A stretch of 64,000 nucleotides of DNA, taken from positions 186,001 to 250,000 of the forward strand of contig CP139918.1 of assembly GCA_034423775.1 (NCBI GenBank). The letters run 5' to 3'. Below are positions 46,862 to 57,755 of this stretch, in pieces. The stretch's first letter is position 1; each line of letters opens with the position of its first letter. Position numbers and translations under genes: made by a program. The DNA comes from Alphaproteobacteria bacterium US3C007 (GTDB lineage Bacteria; Pseudomonadota; Alphaproteobacteria; Rhodobacterales; Rhodobacteraceae). The notes below the pieces were generated by a model that worked only from the letters and a program-made list of their open reading frames with translations, had not been told where the DNA came from and did not search any database.

Positions 46862-48157
46862 ATGAATGCGCCACAGCAACACCAAAACTTTTTTCAAGAA
46901 ACGCTGGCCAGCCGCGACCCTGAGGTGTTTTCCTCAATTCGCTCAGAATTGGGCCGGCAACGTGATGAAATTGAACTGATCGCGTCAGAAAACATTGTCT
47001 CCGCTGCCGTCATGGAAGCGCAAGGCAGCATCATGACGAATAAATATGCCGAAGGGTATTCAGGCCGCAGGTATTATGGCGGGTGTCAGTTCGTTGATAT
47101 TGCAGAAAACCTTGCCATCGAGCGCGCGTGTGAATTATTCGCTTGCGATTTTGCCAATGTCCAACCCAATTCGGGCAGCCAAGCCAATCAAGGGGTTTTT
47201 CAGGCCCTTTTGAAACCCGGAGATACCATCCTTGGAATGTCGCTAGACGCGGGCGGGCATTTGACCCATGGCGCGCGCCCAAATCAATCGGGAAAATGGT
47301 TCAACGCAGTGCAATATGGCGTGCGCGAAGACAATAACCGTATTGATTATGATCAAGTAGAGGCGCTTGCCAAAGAACATAAACCGCAATTGTTGATCGC
47401 CGGTGGATCCGCGGTGCCGCGCCAAATAGATTTTGCACGGATGCGGGAAATTGCAGATATGGTCGGGGCTTATCTTCACGTGGATATGGCTCATTTTGCC
47501 GGTTTGGTGGCTGCGGGCGAACATCCTTCACCCTTCCCACACGCGCATGTGGCCACGACAACAACGCATAAAACGCTACGCGGGCCACGCGGTGGAATGA
47601 TTTTAACCAATGATGAAGCCCTCGCCAAAAAATTTAACAGCGCGATCTTCCCTGGAATTCAAGGGGGACCCTTGATGCACGTGATCGCAGCCAAAGCCGT
47701 GGCCTTTGGCGAAGCCCTGCGCCCCGAATTCAAAACCTATATCCAGCAGGTGATTAAAAACGCGCAAGCGATGTCGGATCAGCTGATCAAAGGAGGGCTT
47801 GATACGGTTACTCATGGCACGGATACGCATGTTCTGTTGGTGGATTTGCGGCCCAAAGGCGTGAAGGGAAATGCTACGGAAAAAGCTTTGGAGCGGGCGC
47901 ATATCACCTGCAACAAAAATGGAGTTCCGTTTGATCCGGAAAAGCCAGCCATCACCTCAGGTATCCGTTTGGGATCGCCCGCAGCAACAACCCGCGGCTT
48001 CAAAGAAGCTGAGTTTCGGCAAATTGCCGATTGGATTGTTGAAGTTGTAGATGGGCTTGCCGCCCATGGCGAAGACGGCAATAGCGCCGTTGAAAACAAG
48101 GTGAAAGCGGAAGTGAAAGCGCTCTGCGCCGGGTTTCCCGTCTATCAAACCCTGTAA
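46862..48157 (+). CDS. glyA: serine hydroxymethyltransferase
   Basis: 431 aa PLP enzyme interconverting serine and glycine with tetrahydrofolate, the main source of one-carbon units. The PLP lysine lies in [14 protein letters not shown]; other blocks are [35 protein letters not shown] and [23 protein letters not shown] ribosome site ahead of the ATG. The 169-base space to nadK holds its promoter, and the leader is too short for a known riboswitch class. Ordinary housekeeping gene with full-length sequence. Confidence 0.97.
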   Translation: MNAPQQHQNFFQETLASRDPEVFSSIRSELGRQRDEIELIASENIVSAAVMEAQGSIMTNKYAEGYSGRRYYGGCQFVDIAENLAIERACELFACDFANVQPNSGSQANQGVFQALLKPGDTILGMSLDAGGHLTHGARPNQSGKWFNAVQYGVREDNNRIDYDQVEALAKEHKPQLLIAGGSAVPRQIDFARMREIADMVGAYLHVDMAHFAGLVAAGEHPSPFPHAHVATTTTHKTLRGPRGGMILTNDEALAKKFNSAIFPGIQGGPLMHVIAAKAVAFGEALRPEFKTYIQQVIKNAQAMSDQLIKGGLDTVTHGTDTHVLLVDLRPKGVKGNATEKALERAHITCNKNGVPFDPEKPAITSGIRLGSPAATTRGFKEAEFRQIADWIVEVVDGLAAHGEDGNSAVENKVKAEVKALCAGFPVYQTL

Positions 48158-48188
48158 GCACAGCCGCATGCTTAAAGGCTAAGAATTT

Positions 48189-48220
48189 TTCGGGCGGGGG
48201 TTGCAAAACATCCGCCCGAA
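48189..48220. repeat. hairpin between convergent glyA and nucleotidase genes
   Basis: A perfect 9-bp inverted repeat TTCGGGCGG (48189-48197) and CCGCCCGAA (48212-48220) with a 14-base loop. It lies in the 79-base gap between convergent genes. T residues precede it rather than follow it on the plus strand, and no T-run follows on the minus strand, so it is not a textbook terminator, although it could still end or protect both transcripts. Confidence 0.5.
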
Positions 48221-48236
48221 GCCGTTAGAACAGAGT

Positions 48237-49796
48237 TTATTTGAAGGTAATACGGCCTTCAATCCTGGATCTATAATCTGGAGCTGCCGCCATAAAGGCG
48301 GCCAATACATCCGCCAGATCAGGGCCAAAATCATAGGCGTTTTGCGCCCCTCGGAACATTTTATAGCCGTCTCCACCATTGCGCACATAATTGTTAGACA
48401 CAGCTCGATAGACCCGATCTAACTCAAGCGGCTGACCAGCAATCTGCACCGCACTCACCCGCGCTCCAATTTCGGCAGCGCGATCAACCGTATATCGCAT
48501 GCCCGCAACCTGCGGAAACCGCCCCGCCACCTCTTCAATTTGGCTCACACCATTCTCCAGCGCAGCAAGTAAAACCGCGCCTGAAATCTCAAAAGTCGAT
48601 AACGTATTTTGAAACGGCAACACGGTTAAAACCTCTCCCATCGTTACCGGGCCTTGATCAATCGATGCCCGGATCCCGCCGCTATTTTGAATGGCGATCT
48701 GAACGCCGCGGCTGCTCACTTCGGCCAGCATCGCATCGGTGATCAAATTGCCCATCTCGCATTCTTGCACGCGACATGTGTTCCGCTCACCATCGATAAA
48801 ACCAGCAGCATCGGCAACAACCGTGTTGATAATTTCGCTCAATGGTTCGGCAGCTTCTGCAATTCGAGATTTTGTTACCGCATCTTCTTTAACCGCAGCA
48901 TCCATAATCAATGGCTCGCCGGTCGCAGATAGGATCTGACCCTGATCATCAAATAGAAGATTCAACTCACCCAGAAATTTTCCATAGGCGTAAGCTTGCA
49001 CAATCGCGGTTGTCCCCACCATCGTGGGATAAGGACCTTCTGCACGATCGGACAGGTTTGATAAATACGTGTTTGAATGCCCGCCCACGATCACATCAAC
49101 GCCCGTGGTCTTGGCCGCAACCCGTCGATCCACCATATAGCTCGAATGCGACAAGACAATGATCTTATTCACCCCTTGCGCGCTTAGATGATCAACCTCA
49201 TTTTGCACGGCCCTAATAGGATCCGAAAACGTAATATTATCGCCCGGAGAGGCCAGTTCATCCGTGTCCTCAGGTGTTAACCCGATCAAGCCGATCAATT
49301 CGCCTCCCCGCTCAATAATCGCAGACTTTGGCAACTTATCAGCCAAAAGCTTTTCCCGGCTGACATCCGCATTTGACATCAAAACGGGGAACTCCACATT
49401 ATCAATAAAGCCTCGAAGCACTTCGGGGCCGTCATCAAATTCATGATTGCCCACGGTCATGCCATCATATCCCAGCTTATTCATCAGCTCAGCCGCCAAT
49501 TTTCCTTTGTAATATGTATAAAACAAAGTGCCTTGAAACTGGTCGCCCCCGTCAACCAAAATGCTGTTTTGCGCCCGTGCACGCGCCTCGGCAACGGCGG
49601 TCACCAAACGCGCCGAACCTCCAAAACATTTCCCTTCACTGTTATGTTCAGCGCTGCAACCGCTGTCATATTTACTAATCGGCTCAAAACGCGCGTGAAA
49701 ATCATTGGTGTGCAACACGGTCAGGCTGAAATCTGCCTGCGCGAGTCCGGGCCATAAACTGCACAGACCCAATAGTATAATAAATCTATGGAACAT
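48237..49796 (-). CDS. periplasmic 5'-nucleotidase / UDP-sugar hydrolase family protein
   Basis: 519 aa. Signal peptide at residues 1-21 (FIILLGLCSLWPGLAQA), so it acts in the periplasm. The metallophosphoesterase domain has TVLHTNDFHARFEP (metal Asp, His), DGGDQFQGT, VGNHEFDDGPEVL and VGGHSNTYL; the C-terminal 5'-nucleotidase domain has NSGGIRASIDQGPVTMGEV and YRAVSNNYVRNGGDGYKMF. It removes phosphate from external nucleotides so that nucleosides can enter, a source of phosphate in seawater. It converges with glyA. Confidence 0.94.
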   Translation of the reverse strand: MFHRFIILLGLCSLWPGLAQADFSLTVLHTNDFHARFEPISKYDSGCSAEHNSEGKCFGGSARLVTAVAEARARAQNSILVDGGDQFQGTLFYTYYKGKLAAELMNKLGYDGMTVGNHEFDDGPEVLRGFIDNVEFPVLMSNADVSREKLLADKLPKSAIIERGGELIGLIGLTPEDTDELASPGDNITFSDPIRAVQNEVDHLSAQGVNKIIVLSHSSYMVDRRVAAKTTGVDVIVGGHSNTYLSNLSDRAEGPYPTMVGTTAIVQAYAYGKFLGELNLLFDDQGQILSATGEPLIMDAAVKEDAVTKSRIAEAAEPLSEIINTVVADAAGFIDGERNTCRVQECEMGNLITDAMLAEVSSRGVQIAIQNSGGIRASIDQGPVTMGEVLTVLPFQNTLSTFEISGAVLLAALENGVSQIEEVAGRFPQVAGMRYTVDRAAEIGARVSAVQIAGQPLELDRVYRAVSNNYVRNGGDGYKMFRGAQNAYDFGPDLADVLAAFMAAAPDYRSRIEGRITFK

Positions 49797-49929
49797 TGGA
49801 ATTATCTCTCCTATGAAAGGCGCGAAGATCGCGGGTAGGCCGTCAAATTCAATTGAAAACGCATCGCTGCTGGTACGAGGCTAGCATAAATAGGCCACAA
49901 AAAACAGATAGAACGGAATAAGACTTGCA

Positions 49930-50268
49930 ATGATCATTTATAAGCTTTTACGGATCGCAGAATGGCAACAGCTCGAGGCTGAAACAGAAACCCTTGGCGC
50001 CCCGATTGATCTGCTGGATGGCTATATTCACTTCTCAACAAAAGAGCAGGTGAAAGAGACTGCATCAAAGCATTTTGCCGGCGTGGCCGCGCTGCAGCTT
50101 TTGGCCTGCGACAGCGCCGCAATGAGCAGCCATTTAAAATGGGAACCCTCGCGCGGGGGGGCGCTTTTCCCGCATCTTTATCGGGCTCTTTCCTTGAAAG
50201 ATGTGCTCTGGCACCAAGAAATCGGTTTCAAAGATGGGCTCCATAGATTTCCGGAGCCGTTGGAATGA
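49930..50268 (+). CDS. DUF952 family protein
   Basis: 112 aa with the family blocks [57 protein letters not shown]952 proteins are small and of unknown function, often next to pyrD in alphaproteobacteria as here. It overlaps pyrD by ATGA (50265-50268), so the two are translated together. Confidence 0.93.
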   Translation: MIIYKLLRIAEWQQLEAETETLGAPIDLLDGYIHFSTKEQVKETASKHFAGVAALQLLACDSAAMSSHLKWEPSRGGALFPHLYRALSLKDVLWHQEIGFKDGLHRFPEPLE

Positions 50269-51323
50269 AAAATTTAGAACAGCTGGGCTTAAAGGTTTTA
50301 CAAAGCCTAGATCCAGAACGGGCGCATAATCTGGCAATCAAGGCCCTGCAAATGGGGCTTGTTCCAAAACCGCGTTCGCGCAGTTTTCCGCGCCTGAACT
50401 CACAGCTGGCCGGGCTCACCTTGCCAAATCCGATAGGCTTGGCTGCCGGGTTTGATAAAAACGCACAGGCGCTTAATGGTTTGGCCGCGTGCGGCTTTGG
50501 GTTTCTCGAAATCGGCGCGGCCACCCCGGTGGCGCAACCAGGCAACCCCAAGCCCCGATTGTTTCGCTTGCCCAGCGATCGCGCCGTGATTAACCGCTTT
50601 GGATTTAACAATGACGGCATGGCGCAAATCGCGCTGCGATTGCAAAAACGCCCGAAACACCCTGTCATTGGGCTTAATCTTGGCGCGAATAAAGACAGCC
50701 ATGACCGCGCAGACGATTTTGGCAGGGTCTTGCGCCATTGCGCAGACCATCTTGATTTTGCCACCATCAATGTCAGCAGCCCAAATACCGAAAAACTGCG
50801 CGATTTACAGGGTAAAGCGGCGCTATCAGCCTTGATCGCAGGCGTAATGCACATTCGCGATGATTTAAAAAAACCCATTCCAATCTTTTTGAAAATAGCC
50901 CCAGATCTTGACACTGCCAGCCTTGAAGACATCGCAGAGGTGGTGCTTTTACATGGGATAGACGCGGTGATTGCCACCAATACAACGTTAGACCGCAACG
51001 GGTTAAACGGCCCCCATAAAGATCAAAAAGGGGGGCTTTCGGGCGCGCCGCTATTCGAAAAATCAACGCGTATTCTTGCACAACTTTCCAATTTACTCGG
51101 TGAAAAAATACCGCTGATCGGCGTTGGTGGGGTAAGCGATGCGCTACATGCCTATGAAAAAATTCTGGCTGGTGCCAGCGCGGTCCAATTATACACGGCG
51201 CTGGCCTATCAAGGGCTTAGCTTGGTGCCAAATTTGAACGAAGGTTTGGATGCGTTGCTTGAAAAGAATGGCTTTTCCTCGATCGACCAAGCGGTGGGCA
51301 CCGGACGTGGGCGCTGGCTGTAA
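50265..51323 (+). CDS. pyrD: dihydroorotate dehydrogenase (quinone), class 2
   Basis: 352 aa FMN enzyme of the inner membrane that oxidises dihydroorotate to orotate in pyrimidine synthesis. The N-terminal helical extension ([20 protein letters not shown]) anchors it to the membrane and marks class 2. FMN barrel: [53 protein letters not shown] (catalytic Ser near ISSPNT), [10 protein letters not shown] and [16 protein letters not shown]. Coupled to the DUF952 gene and ends six bases from the convergent MATE gene. Confidence 0.97.
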   Translation: MKNLEQLGLKVLQSLDPERAHNLAIKALQMGLVPKPRSRSFPRLNSQLAGLTLPNPIGLAAGFDKNAQALNGLAACGFGFLEIGAATPVAQPGNPKPRLFRLPSDRAVINRFGFNNDGMAQIALRLQKRPKHPVIGLNLGANKDSHDRADDFGRVLRHCADHLDFATINVSSPNTEKLRDLQGKAALSALIAGVMHIRDDLKKPIPIFLKIAPDLDTASLEDIAEVVLLHGIDAVIATNTTLDRNGLNGPHKDQKGGLSGAPLFEKSTRILAQLSNLLGEKIPLIGVGGVSDALHAYEKILAGASAVQLYTALAYQGLSLVPNLNEGLDALLEKNGFSSIDQAVGTGRGRWL

Positions 51324-51329
51324 ACCCGG

Positions 51330-52631
51330 CTAAGCACACCGCGCCTCCAATGCAGGATAGCGCCATGCCAAGCTAAAAGCGCGGATCACAAAGGAAATCA
51401 GCAAGGCCCCCCAAAGCCCGGAAAGGCCAAAAGCCGGGACCAAAAGCACCACGGCAAGCGCATAAACAGATAAACTGACCGCCATCATATTTCGCATATC
51501 ACGGCTGGCTGTCGCCCCAACGAATATCCCATCCAGCATAAAGGCCGGCATTCCCAAAAACGGGGCCAAATATAAAAAGGGCAGATAGTGCAGCGCGGTA
51601 GTTTGCACATCGCTGGATTTCGTCATCACGGCGATTGCCCAAGGCCCAAACAAAATAACAAGAGCGCATAATAATGCAGCCACCCCGAAAGCCCAATAGC
51701 TGGTGATTAAAGCGCTTCGCCGAAACGCGCTGCGATTGCGCGCCCCAAAGGCCTGCCCCACCAAGGTTTCAGCAGCAAAGGCAAACCCATCCAGCGCAAA
51801 GAAACTTATCAACAATAACTGTTTCAAAACTTGTGTCGCCGCCAACGCCACATCATCAAAGCGCGCGGCAACCATCAGAAACGATACAAAAATACCCTGC
51901 AACATCAGCGTGCGCAGTAAAATATCTCGGTTGACAGAGAACATCTTCCAGAGCAGCGCTTTATCAAAAACGCGGGCCCACTCTTTCCAATATGGGGTGG
52001 CCCAAAGCGCCCGACACATCCAAAGCGCCAATATAAACCCGCTGAGCTCGGCAAGGAAGCTCGCCCATGCAACGCCAATAACGGCCCAGTTCAAACCGAG
52101 TACGAACCAAAGGTCCAATACGATATTCACGCCATTCATCCAGATTTGCAACGCTAACACATGCCGGGTTCGCTCCTGCGCGATCAACCATCCCGTAATA
52201 CCAAAAATTGCAATCGCCGCGGGCGCGCTGAGAATTCGGATCTGCATATAGGCAGAGGCATCACTTTCCACAGCATGCGAGGCCGGCGATACCAAAAGCG
52301 CGCCATAAAATAACGGCCCCTGCAATAAGATAAGCGCCAAACCGGCCACGAATCCGATCATTACAACGCGGCTTAAAATCGCGCCCACCTCGTCAAGCTG
52401 TTCAGCGCCCAGCGCCTGCGCTGCAAGCCCCGTTGTGCCCATGCGCAAAAATCCAAAAACCCAAAAAATCGTGGTAATGATCAAACTGCCCATACCTACG
52501 GCAGCAAGCGGTATCGGCGATGCAATTTGCCCAACAACCGCCGTGTCAACCACGCCAAGCAAGGGAACCGTGATATTTGCCAGTAAAATCGGAAAGGCAA
52601 TTTTCAGAACACGGGCATGCGAAATAATCAT
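51330..52631 (-). CDS. MATE-family efflux transporter (DinF-like)
   Basis: 433 aa, about twelve membrane segments. MATE/DinF features: AFPILLANITVPLLGVVDTA, VGQIASPIPLAAVG, MGTTGLAAQALGAEQLDE, AETLVGQAFGARNRSAFRRS. It exports cationic or polar compounds in exchange for sodium ions or protons. Its start codon shares one base with the stop of the upstream thioesterase gene (TAATG), so translation is coupled. The exported compound is not known. Confidence 0.92.
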   Translation of the reverse strand: MIISHARVLKIAFPILLANITVPLLGVVDTAVVGQIASPIPLAAVGMGSLIITTIFWVFGFLRMGTTGLAAQALGAEQLDEVGAILSRVVMIGFVAGLALILLQGPLFYGALLVSPASHAVESDASAYMQIRILSAPAAIAIFGITGWLIAQERTRHVLALQIWMNGVNIVLDLWFVLGLNWAVIGVAWASFLAELSGFILALWMCRALWATPYWKEWARVFDKALLWKMFSVNRDILLRTLMLQGIFVSFLMVAARFDDVALAATQVLKQLLLISFFALDGFAFAAETLVGQAFGARNRSAFRRSALITSYWAFGVAALLCALVILFGPWAIAVMTKSSDVQTTALHYLPFLYLAPFLGMPAFMLDGIFVGATASRDMRNMMAVSLSVYALAVVLLVPAFGLSGLWGALLISFVIRAFSLAWRYPALEARCA

Positions 52632-53170
52632 TATTTTGGGGCGCCCGAAGGATCCTGCAAAGGCGAGTCCGGCATCAGAAAATGCCCTGTTGCCTGCGCA
52701 AAAATGCGCGATCGGTTATCTTGCCAAGCCTCGACAAAAACCGAGGCATAGCGCCGCCCCGACCGATTGACCCGCGCGCGCGCATAGGCATCGCGCGGCA
52801 GGCCAGAGCGCAAGTAATCAACCGAAAAATCAATTGTTTTGGGCAGGGCGATGGCGGCAGTTTCTAGATTTGCGACATCGCGATCGGGGGCCGTTTCTAT
52901 ATCCTGCCACACCGCCGCCCAGCTTAATTCAATAATTGCTGCAATTTCCAAAAACGCCGCTGTTGCACCACCGTGAAGCGCGGGCAAGGCGGGATTGCCG
53001 ATCATCATCTCCTGAAACGGCATCACAGCCGTAAGCTCATCCCCGCGGCGATCAAAATGAACCCCCATGAACTGAATATAGGGCACCGAGGCGACCAATG
53101 AGGCCAAAGCCTCATCACGGCGCTTTTTGATCACTTGAACAGGCTCTGGTTTCGGGCTCATCACTTTCAT
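52631..53170 (-). CDS. PaaI-family hotdog thioesterase, longer form
   Basis: 179 aa. Hotdog-fold acyl-CoA thioesterase: PYIQFMGVHFDRRGDELTAV, GNPALPALHGGATAAFLEIA (the HGG region with active-site residues) and DFSVDYLRSGLPRDAYARAR. The insertion DIETAPDRDVANLETAAIAL makes it longer than the sister gene just upstream. The two thioesterase genes overlap by four bases. The pair sits beside the beta-oxidation locus in opposite orientation, so releasing CoA from stalled acyl-CoA esters is plausible. Confidence 0.88.
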   Translation of the reverse strand: MKVMSPKPEPVQVIKKRRDEALASLVASVPYIQFMGVHFDRRGDELTAVMPFQEMMIGNPALPALHGGATAAFLEIAAIIELSWAAVWQDIETAPDRDVANLETAAIALPKTIDFSVDYLRSGLPRDAYARARVNRSGRRYASVFVEAWQDNRSRIFAQATGHFLMPDSPLQDPSGAPK

Positions 53171-53580
53171 GCTCCGTTCACGAAGGCCCCAGAGGCCATG
53201 GCAACCGGCTTTTCCGCATTTTCGTCAAGCGCCACAGCGCGCACAAACGCCACGCTGCGGGTCACGTTGTAACAGGTGGCAATCGCTCTGATTGTTTGAT
53301 GTGGCATTGCTGGGCGCATGTAATCTACCCGCAAATCGATGGTCGCTGTAAGACCGCGTTGATCAGGATGGCTTAACACCGCCGCCCCGCAACAACTGTC
53401 AAGCAAGGCAAAAACGGCCCCACCATGGATCACCCGCGTCTGTGGATCACCAATGAAACTTTCATTATAATCCATGCGCATCTCGGCCTCACCTTCGCCG
53501 ATGCTTTCAAACCTCATCCCCAAAGCTTTTGCATGCGGAATTGCCTCCATGAAACGTTGGGCCTGTGCCATTTTATTCAT
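53167..53580 (-). CDS. PaaI-family hotdog thioesterase, short form
   Basis: 137 aa with IPHAKALGMRFESIGEGEAE, the motif GDPQTRVIHGGAVFALLDSC and LRVDYMRPAMPHQTIRAIAT. Conserved HGG and downstream Asp support an active thioesterase. Start: ATG 53580, with GGAG about 12 bases ahead; TTG 53586 and ATG 53571 are alternatives. It is divergent from the first MerR gene and overlaps the longer thioesterase downstream. Confidence 0.88.
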   Translation of the reverse strand: MNKMAQAQRFMEAIPHAKALGMRFESIGEGEAEMRMDYNESFIGDPQTRVIHGGAVFALLDSCCGAAVLSHPDQRGLTATIDLRVDYMRPAMPHQTIRAIATCYNVTRSVAFVRAVALDENAEKPVAMASGAFVNGA

Positions 53581-53712
53581 CACCAAAGCTTACTCCGCAT
53601 AGGTTTTTTATCTTCTTGCTTTAAATATGACTTAGAACGTGAAAAAATCGCAAGGGCAATGGTTGTTCTGCGCAAAGGGACGCTCTATCTGATGGATAAC
53701 AGGAGGGGGAAG

Positions 53713-54093
53713 ATGGCCGAACAAAGGTTATCCTTTAAAGAGATGTGCGCCAAGTTTGAAGTGACGCCAAGAACCCTGCGCTATTACGAGTATATCGAGC
53801 TTCTGCAGCCAGAACGCGAGGGGCGATCTCGTTTTTATGGAGCGCGAGAATTGGCGCGGATGACGCTTATCATGCGGGCCCGTAAGTTTGGCTTCCAACT
53901 TGAGGAAGCCCGCCAATGGCTTGAAATTTATGAACAAGCCGGCACACAAACCCAGTTAAAAGTGTTTGTCGATATGGCAGATAGCAAATTGCTTGAGCTG
54001 CAAGACCAAGAGCAGCAGCTTAAGCAAACCATTGAAGACTTGAAAGGATTGCGCCAGCAAACCCTGCAAGAGATGAACAAGTTTTCCAAATAA
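53713..54093 (+). CDS. MerR-family regulator, first of two
   Basis: 126 aa. Winged helix MerR domain in residues 5-70 (LSFKEMCAKFEVTPRTLRYY, EYIELLQPEREGRSRFY) and a coiled-coil dimer helix (KLLELQDQEQQLKQTIEDLK). No metal-binding cysteines in the C-terminal part, so not a metal sensor; it fits the branch that controls fatty-acid and branched-chain amino-acid breakdown (LiuR/PsrA-like). Start: ATG 53713 straight after AGGAGGGGGAAG; the frame extends upstream to 53425 but crosses the divergent thioesterase gene. It shares about half its residues by eye with the second MerR gene, so the two are a duplicate pair. Confidence 0.92.
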   Translation: MAEQRLSFKEMCAKFEVTPRTLRYYEYIELLQPEREGRSRFYGARELARMTLIMRARKFGFQLEEARQWLEIYEQAGTQTQLKVFVDMADSKLLELQDQEQQLKQTIEDLKGLRQQTLQEMNKFSK

Positions 54094-54110
54094 ATGACGT
54101 GACGTCTACA

Positions 54111-54125
54111 TTACGTTAACGTCAA
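54111..54125. promoter_or_regulatory. palindrome upstream of the second MerR gene, probable MerR-family operator
   Basis: TTACGTTAACGTCAA with the perfect core ACGTTAACGT (54113-54122), preceded by a direct GACGT-GACGT at 54096-54105. The core is like the site I recall for LiuR-type MerR regulators in proteobacteria. It lies 56 bases before the second MerR start, suggesting autoregulation and control of the operon behind it. Confidence 0.6.
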
Positions 54126-54181
54126 GTTTCTGCTACGCTGTCTTTATCGTAGAAACTTCGCGTTACGGACAGGCCGCATTT

Positions 54182-54595
54182 ATGGACGAAACCCACATGA
54201 CAATTGGCAGAATGTGTGAAACATTTGGGGTTAGCGCAAGAACGCTTCGCTTCTATGAAACGAAAAAGCTGCTTTTTCCAATTCGCCAAGGCCAAAAACG
54301 CCTGTTCACCAAAAGAGACCGCGCAAGGCTAAAACTGATTTTAAAAGGCAAGCGCTTTGGCTTCTCATTGGAAGAAATCCGCCAATTGCTTGATCTGTAT
54401 AAATCGGATCAAGATCCGCAGATCCAAATCAAACAAGCCCATGAGCGCGCAGAGCGCCAACTCAAGGCGCTTGAAGCGAAAAAACAAGAATTAGAAGAAA
54501 TCATTGATGATCTTCGCAGCCAGCTCGCTTGGGGGAAGAATCTTTTGTCCACGCGCGCCCCTTTAAAGCCAGCCATCCGCCATTTTGATCAGTAA
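54182..54595 (+). CDS. MerR-family regulator, second of two
   Basis: 137 aa. MerR helix-turn-helix ([38 protein letters not shown]) followed by a long coiled coil ([20 protein letters not shown]) and a basic tail. As in the first copy there are no C-terminal metal ligands. It is 11 bases upstream of the acyl-CoA dehydrogenase gene and probably heads that transcript. It is likely to repress or tune the beta-oxidation genes in response to an acyl-CoA (family knowledge; the effector is not shown). Confidence 0.92.
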   Translation: MDETHMTIGRMCETFGVSARTLRFYETKKLLFPIRQGQKRLFTKRDRARLKLILKGKRFGFSLEEIRQLLDLYKSDQDPQIQIKQAHERAERQLKALEAKKQELEEIIDDLRSQLAWGKNLLSTRAPLKPAIRHFDQ

Positions 54596-54606
54596 AAGGT
54601 GTTTTC

Positions 54607-56388
54607 ATGCCAGTTTATAACGCGCCCATTCAAGACATAAGCTTTTTATTAAACGACGTTCTGAAATTGCAGCAGCAAAATATTCCGGGTTATGACGCGC
54701 TCGAACCCGAGCTGTTGCAAGCCATTCTAGAAGAGGGTGGCAAAATGGCATCAGAGGTACTTGCGCCTCTCAATGCCTCTGGTGACCGCGAAGGCTGCCA
54801 TTTAGAAAACGGCGTTGTTCGTACGCCAAAAGGCTTTAAAGACGCCTTCGATAAAGTGAAAGAAGGCGGCTGGACGGGGCTGGATTGCAATCCAGAATTT
54901 GGCGGGCAAGGTCTGCCTTATATCGTGGCGACAGCAATCGCGGAGATTTTCGCCTCAGCAAATATGGCCTTTGGAATGTATCCCGGCCTCACCCATGGTG
55001 CCTATTCAGCGATCCATACCCATGGCAGCGCAGAGCAAAAAGCAACTTATCTGCCCCAAATGGTCAGCTGCAAGTGGACGGGCACGATGAACCTGACCGA
55101 ACCGCATTGTGGCACCGATCTGGGGCTGATGCGCACCAAAGCAGAACCCAATCAAGATGGCAGCTACGCCATCACGGGGCAAAAAATCTTTATTTCGGCC
55201 GGCGATCATGATCTGGCCGAAAATATCATTCATTTGGTTTTGGCCAAAATTCCAGGGGGACCTGCTGGGGTGAAGGGGATCTCTTTGTTTATTGTGCCAA
55301 AATTTTTGGTTCAAAAAGAGGGTGCGTTAGGGCCCAGAAACAAGGTCTCAGTAGGCAAAATCGAAGAGAAAATGGGCATTCATGCCAATGCAACCTGCGT
55401 GATGAACTTTGATGGGGCCACGGGGTTTTTGCTGGGGCAAGCCCATAAGGGCATGCGCGCGATGTTCACGATGATGAATGAAGCGCGTTTAGGGGTTGGG
55501 GTGCAAGGCTACGCCCAAGCAGAAGCCGCCTATCAAAATGCCCTCGCTTATGCCAAAGACCGCCTGCAAGGGCGCGCGGCGACCGGACCGGAAAATCCAG
55601 ATGACGCGGCAGATCCCCTGATCGTACACCCGGATATTCGGCGCAACTTAATGCAACAAAAAAGCTTTGTGGAAGGCGCCCGCGCCTTTGCCTATTGGGG
55701 GGCAATGTTAATTGATCAAAGCAATCTTGCAGGGGATGAACCCGCGCATGGTTTGGTCAGCTTGTTAACGCCAGTTATAAAAGGCTTCCTAACCGATCGC
55801 GGCTTTGAATTTTGCGTACAAGCCCAGCAGATTTTTGGCGGGCATGGGTATATCGAAGAATGGGGTATGTCACAATTTGCTCGCGATGCCAGAATTGCGA
55901 TGATTTACGAGGGGGCAAATGGCGTTCAAGCGTTGGATCTGGTTGGTCGAAAACTCGGCCAAGACGGTGGCAAACCTGCGCTAGCCTTTTTTGAGTTGAT
56001 CAAAACCTTCTGCGCAAAAAGCGCCAGCGAAAGCCCAGAGTTTAAAGCAGATTTCCTTGAGCCCTTGAAAACAGCCAGCAAACAGCTTCAAGAAGCTGCA
56101 TTGTATTTTATGCAAAATGGGTTGAAATCGCCCAATACAGCTTTGGCCGGATCTTATGATTTCATGCATTTATTTGGGCATGTCTGCCTTGGCTATGTTT
56201 GGGCACGCATGGCCCAGCAAGCTTTTCGAAATTCAGCGCAAGGCACGGGTGACGCTGCGTTTAATGAGACAAAAATTAAAACAGGACGCTATTATATGCA
56301 GCGCGAGCTGCCCGCCACCGCGTTGCATCTGGCACGCATCAAAAGTGGAGCTGATCCGGTAATGGCTTTAACCGCCGATCAGTTTTGA
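54607..56388 (+). CDS. acyl-CoA dehydrogenase, long form (FadE/DmdC-type)
   Basis: 593 aa. It catalyses the first step of beta-oxidation with FAD. Short N-terminal domain ([20 protein letters not shown]), then the dehydrogenase core ([60 protein letters not shown]) with catalytic Glu435 in MIYEGANG, and a C-terminal extension of about 130 aa characteristic of this subfamily. The subfamily includes DmdC, which handles 3-methylmercaptopropionyl-CoA from DMSP, and general long-chain enzymes; the neighbouring thiolase and FadB-like genes favour fatty-acid oxidation. First enzyme gene after the MerR pair. Confidence 0.93.
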   Translation: MPVYNAPIQDISFLLNDVLKLQQQNIPGYDALEPELLQAILEEGGKMASEVLAPLNASGDREGCHLENGVVRTPKGFKDAFDKVKEGGWTGLDCNPEFGGQGLPYIVATAIAEIFASANMAFGMYPGLTHGAYSAIHTHGSAEQKATYLPQMVSCKWTGTMNLTEPHCGTDLGLMRTKAEPNQDGSYAITGQKIFISAGDHDLAENIIHLVLAKIPGGPAGVKGISLFIVPKFLVQKEGALGPRNKVSVGKIEEKMGIHANATCVMNFDGATGFLLGQAHKGMRAMFTMMNEARLGVGVQGYAQAEAAYQNALAYAKDRLQGRAATGPENPDDAADPLIVHPDIRRNLMQQKSFVEGARAFAYWGAMLIDQSNLAGDEPAHGLVSLLTPVIKGFLTDRGFEFCVQAQQIFGGHGYIEEWGMSQFARDARIAMIYEGANGVQALDLVGRKLGQDGGKPALAFFELIKTFCAKSASESPEFKADFLEPLKTASKQLQEAALYFMQNGLKSPNTALAGSYDFMHLFGHVCLGYVWARMAQQAFRNSAQGTGDAAFNETKIKTGRYYMQRELPATALHLARIKSGADPVMALTADQF

Positions 56389-56409
56389 TCGAACAAAGAA
56401 AGTGAAAAA

Positions 56410-57558
56410 ATGGGAATAGTCCAATCAAACTGGATGTCTGATGAACATGTGATGCTGTCTGAAATGACGGAAAAATTCATTCAAGATGAATGGAGTCCGC
56501 ATTTCGAGCGTTGGCGCAAACAAGGAGAAATGGACCGTAGCACTTGGCAACAAGCCGGTGAGCTGGGTCTGCTGTGCCCGTCGATCCCCGAAGCATATGG
56601 TGGGCCCGGGGGTGATTTTGGCCATGAAGCAACGATTTTGCTCGCGGGCAGCCGCGCCAATTTAGCCAGCTGGGGTCACGGCATTCATTCGGGCATCGTT
56701 GCGCATTATATTTTGGCCTATGGCACCGAGGAACAAAAAACCCGTTTGCTGCCCAAAATGCTCTCTGGTGAAATGGTCGGGGCGCTGGCAATGACGGAAC
56801 CCGCTGCCGGTTCCGATTTGCAATCGATTAAAACCAAGGCCACGCGCGATGGCAATATGTACCGCCTCAGCGGCCAGAAAACCTTTATCACCAATGGCCA
56901 ACACGCCAATCTCATTTTGGTGGCAGCAAAAACCAATCCGGATGAAAAAGCCAAAGGGATGTCTTTGGTGATTTTAGAAACCGATGGCGCAGATGGCTTC
57001 ACCCGGGGTCGCAAGCTGGAAAAAATTGGGATGAAATCCGCAGATACTTCAGAACTGTTTTTTGACAATATACCCATCCCACCCGAAAATATTTTGGGCG
57101 GCGAGGAAGGCCAAGGCTTTTATCAGATGATGAAGCAACTGCCCCAAGAACGCTTGATTATAGGATGCGGCGCGGTGGGCGCGATGGAGGGCGCGGTTGC
57201 CCGTACGATCGATTATTGCAAAGAACGCCAAGCCTTTGGCGCATCGATTTTAACATTTCAAAACACAAAATTCAAACTGGCGGAATGCAAAACAAAAACC
57301 ACCGTGGCGCGGGCTTTTTTAGACGCCTGCATCACCGAACATCTGCGCGGAGAATTAACCGTCGAAAAAGCTGCGATGTGCAAATATTGGCTCACCGACA
57401 CCCAAGGCGAGGTCTTGGATGATTGTTTGCAACTGCATGGCGGCTATGGGTTTATGCAAGAATACGCAATCGCCGAAATGTGGACGGATGCGCGCGTACA
57501 GCGTATTTACGGGGGCACCAATGAAATTATGAAAGAGTTGATTTCACGCTCTCTTTAA
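56410..57558 (+). CDS. acyl-CoA dehydrogenase, long-chain/isovaleryl type
   Basis: 382 aa flavoprotein. FAD and substrate loops [54 protein letters not shown] and [20 protein letters not shown]. At the C-terminus it has [17 protein letters not shown], so Gly stands where medium-chain enzymes have Glu; the base is instead Glu260 in the helix [15 protein letters not shown], as in long-chain dehydrogenase. It begins 22 bases after the preceding gene. Together the two dehydrogenases would cover different chain lengths or branched substrates. Confidence 0.94.
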   Translation: MGIVQSNWMSDEHVMLSEMTEKFIQDEWSPHFERWRKQGEMDRSTWQQAGELGLLCPSIPEAYGGPGGDFGHEATILLAGSRANLASWGHGIHSGIVAHYILAYGTEEQKTRLLPKMLSGEMVGALAMTEPAAGSDLQSIKTKATRDGNMYRLSGQKTFITNGQHANLILVAAKTNPDEKAKGMSLVILETDGADGFTRGRKLEKIGMKSADTSELFFDNIPIPPENILGGEEGQGFYQMMKQLPQERLIIGCGAVGAMEGAVARTIDYCKERQAFGASILTFQNTKFKLAECKTKTTVARAFLDACITEHLRGELTVEKAAMCKYWLTDTQGEVLDDCLQLHGGYGFMQEYAIAEMWTDARVQRIYGGTNEIMKELISRSL

Positions 57559-57755
57559 ATCAAGAAAGGCAGACTATGCGTGCCCCTCCGTTCAAATAAA
57601 ATACGGCTGGGCTCGGTTTTTCTTCGGCGCCCATCGGCCCTCCTGCCTGCGGCGCTGCCACAGGCTAAAATTGAAACGTAAAATCGCGGTTAAAAAGCAT
57701 GTTCTTTTTGCATAAATACTCAAAACTGCGCGCATAAATTGGAAAGGCAAATGTC

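Noticed and set aside
48189..48220. A bidirectional terminator between glyA and the nucleotidase gene.
   Set aside because: The hairpin is real, but no T-run follows it on either strand; listed only as a repeat.
53425..53712. An N-terminal extension of the first MerR protein.
   Set aside because: It runs through the divergent thioesterase gene, and the AGGAGG ribosome site at 53700-53706 marks the start at 53713.
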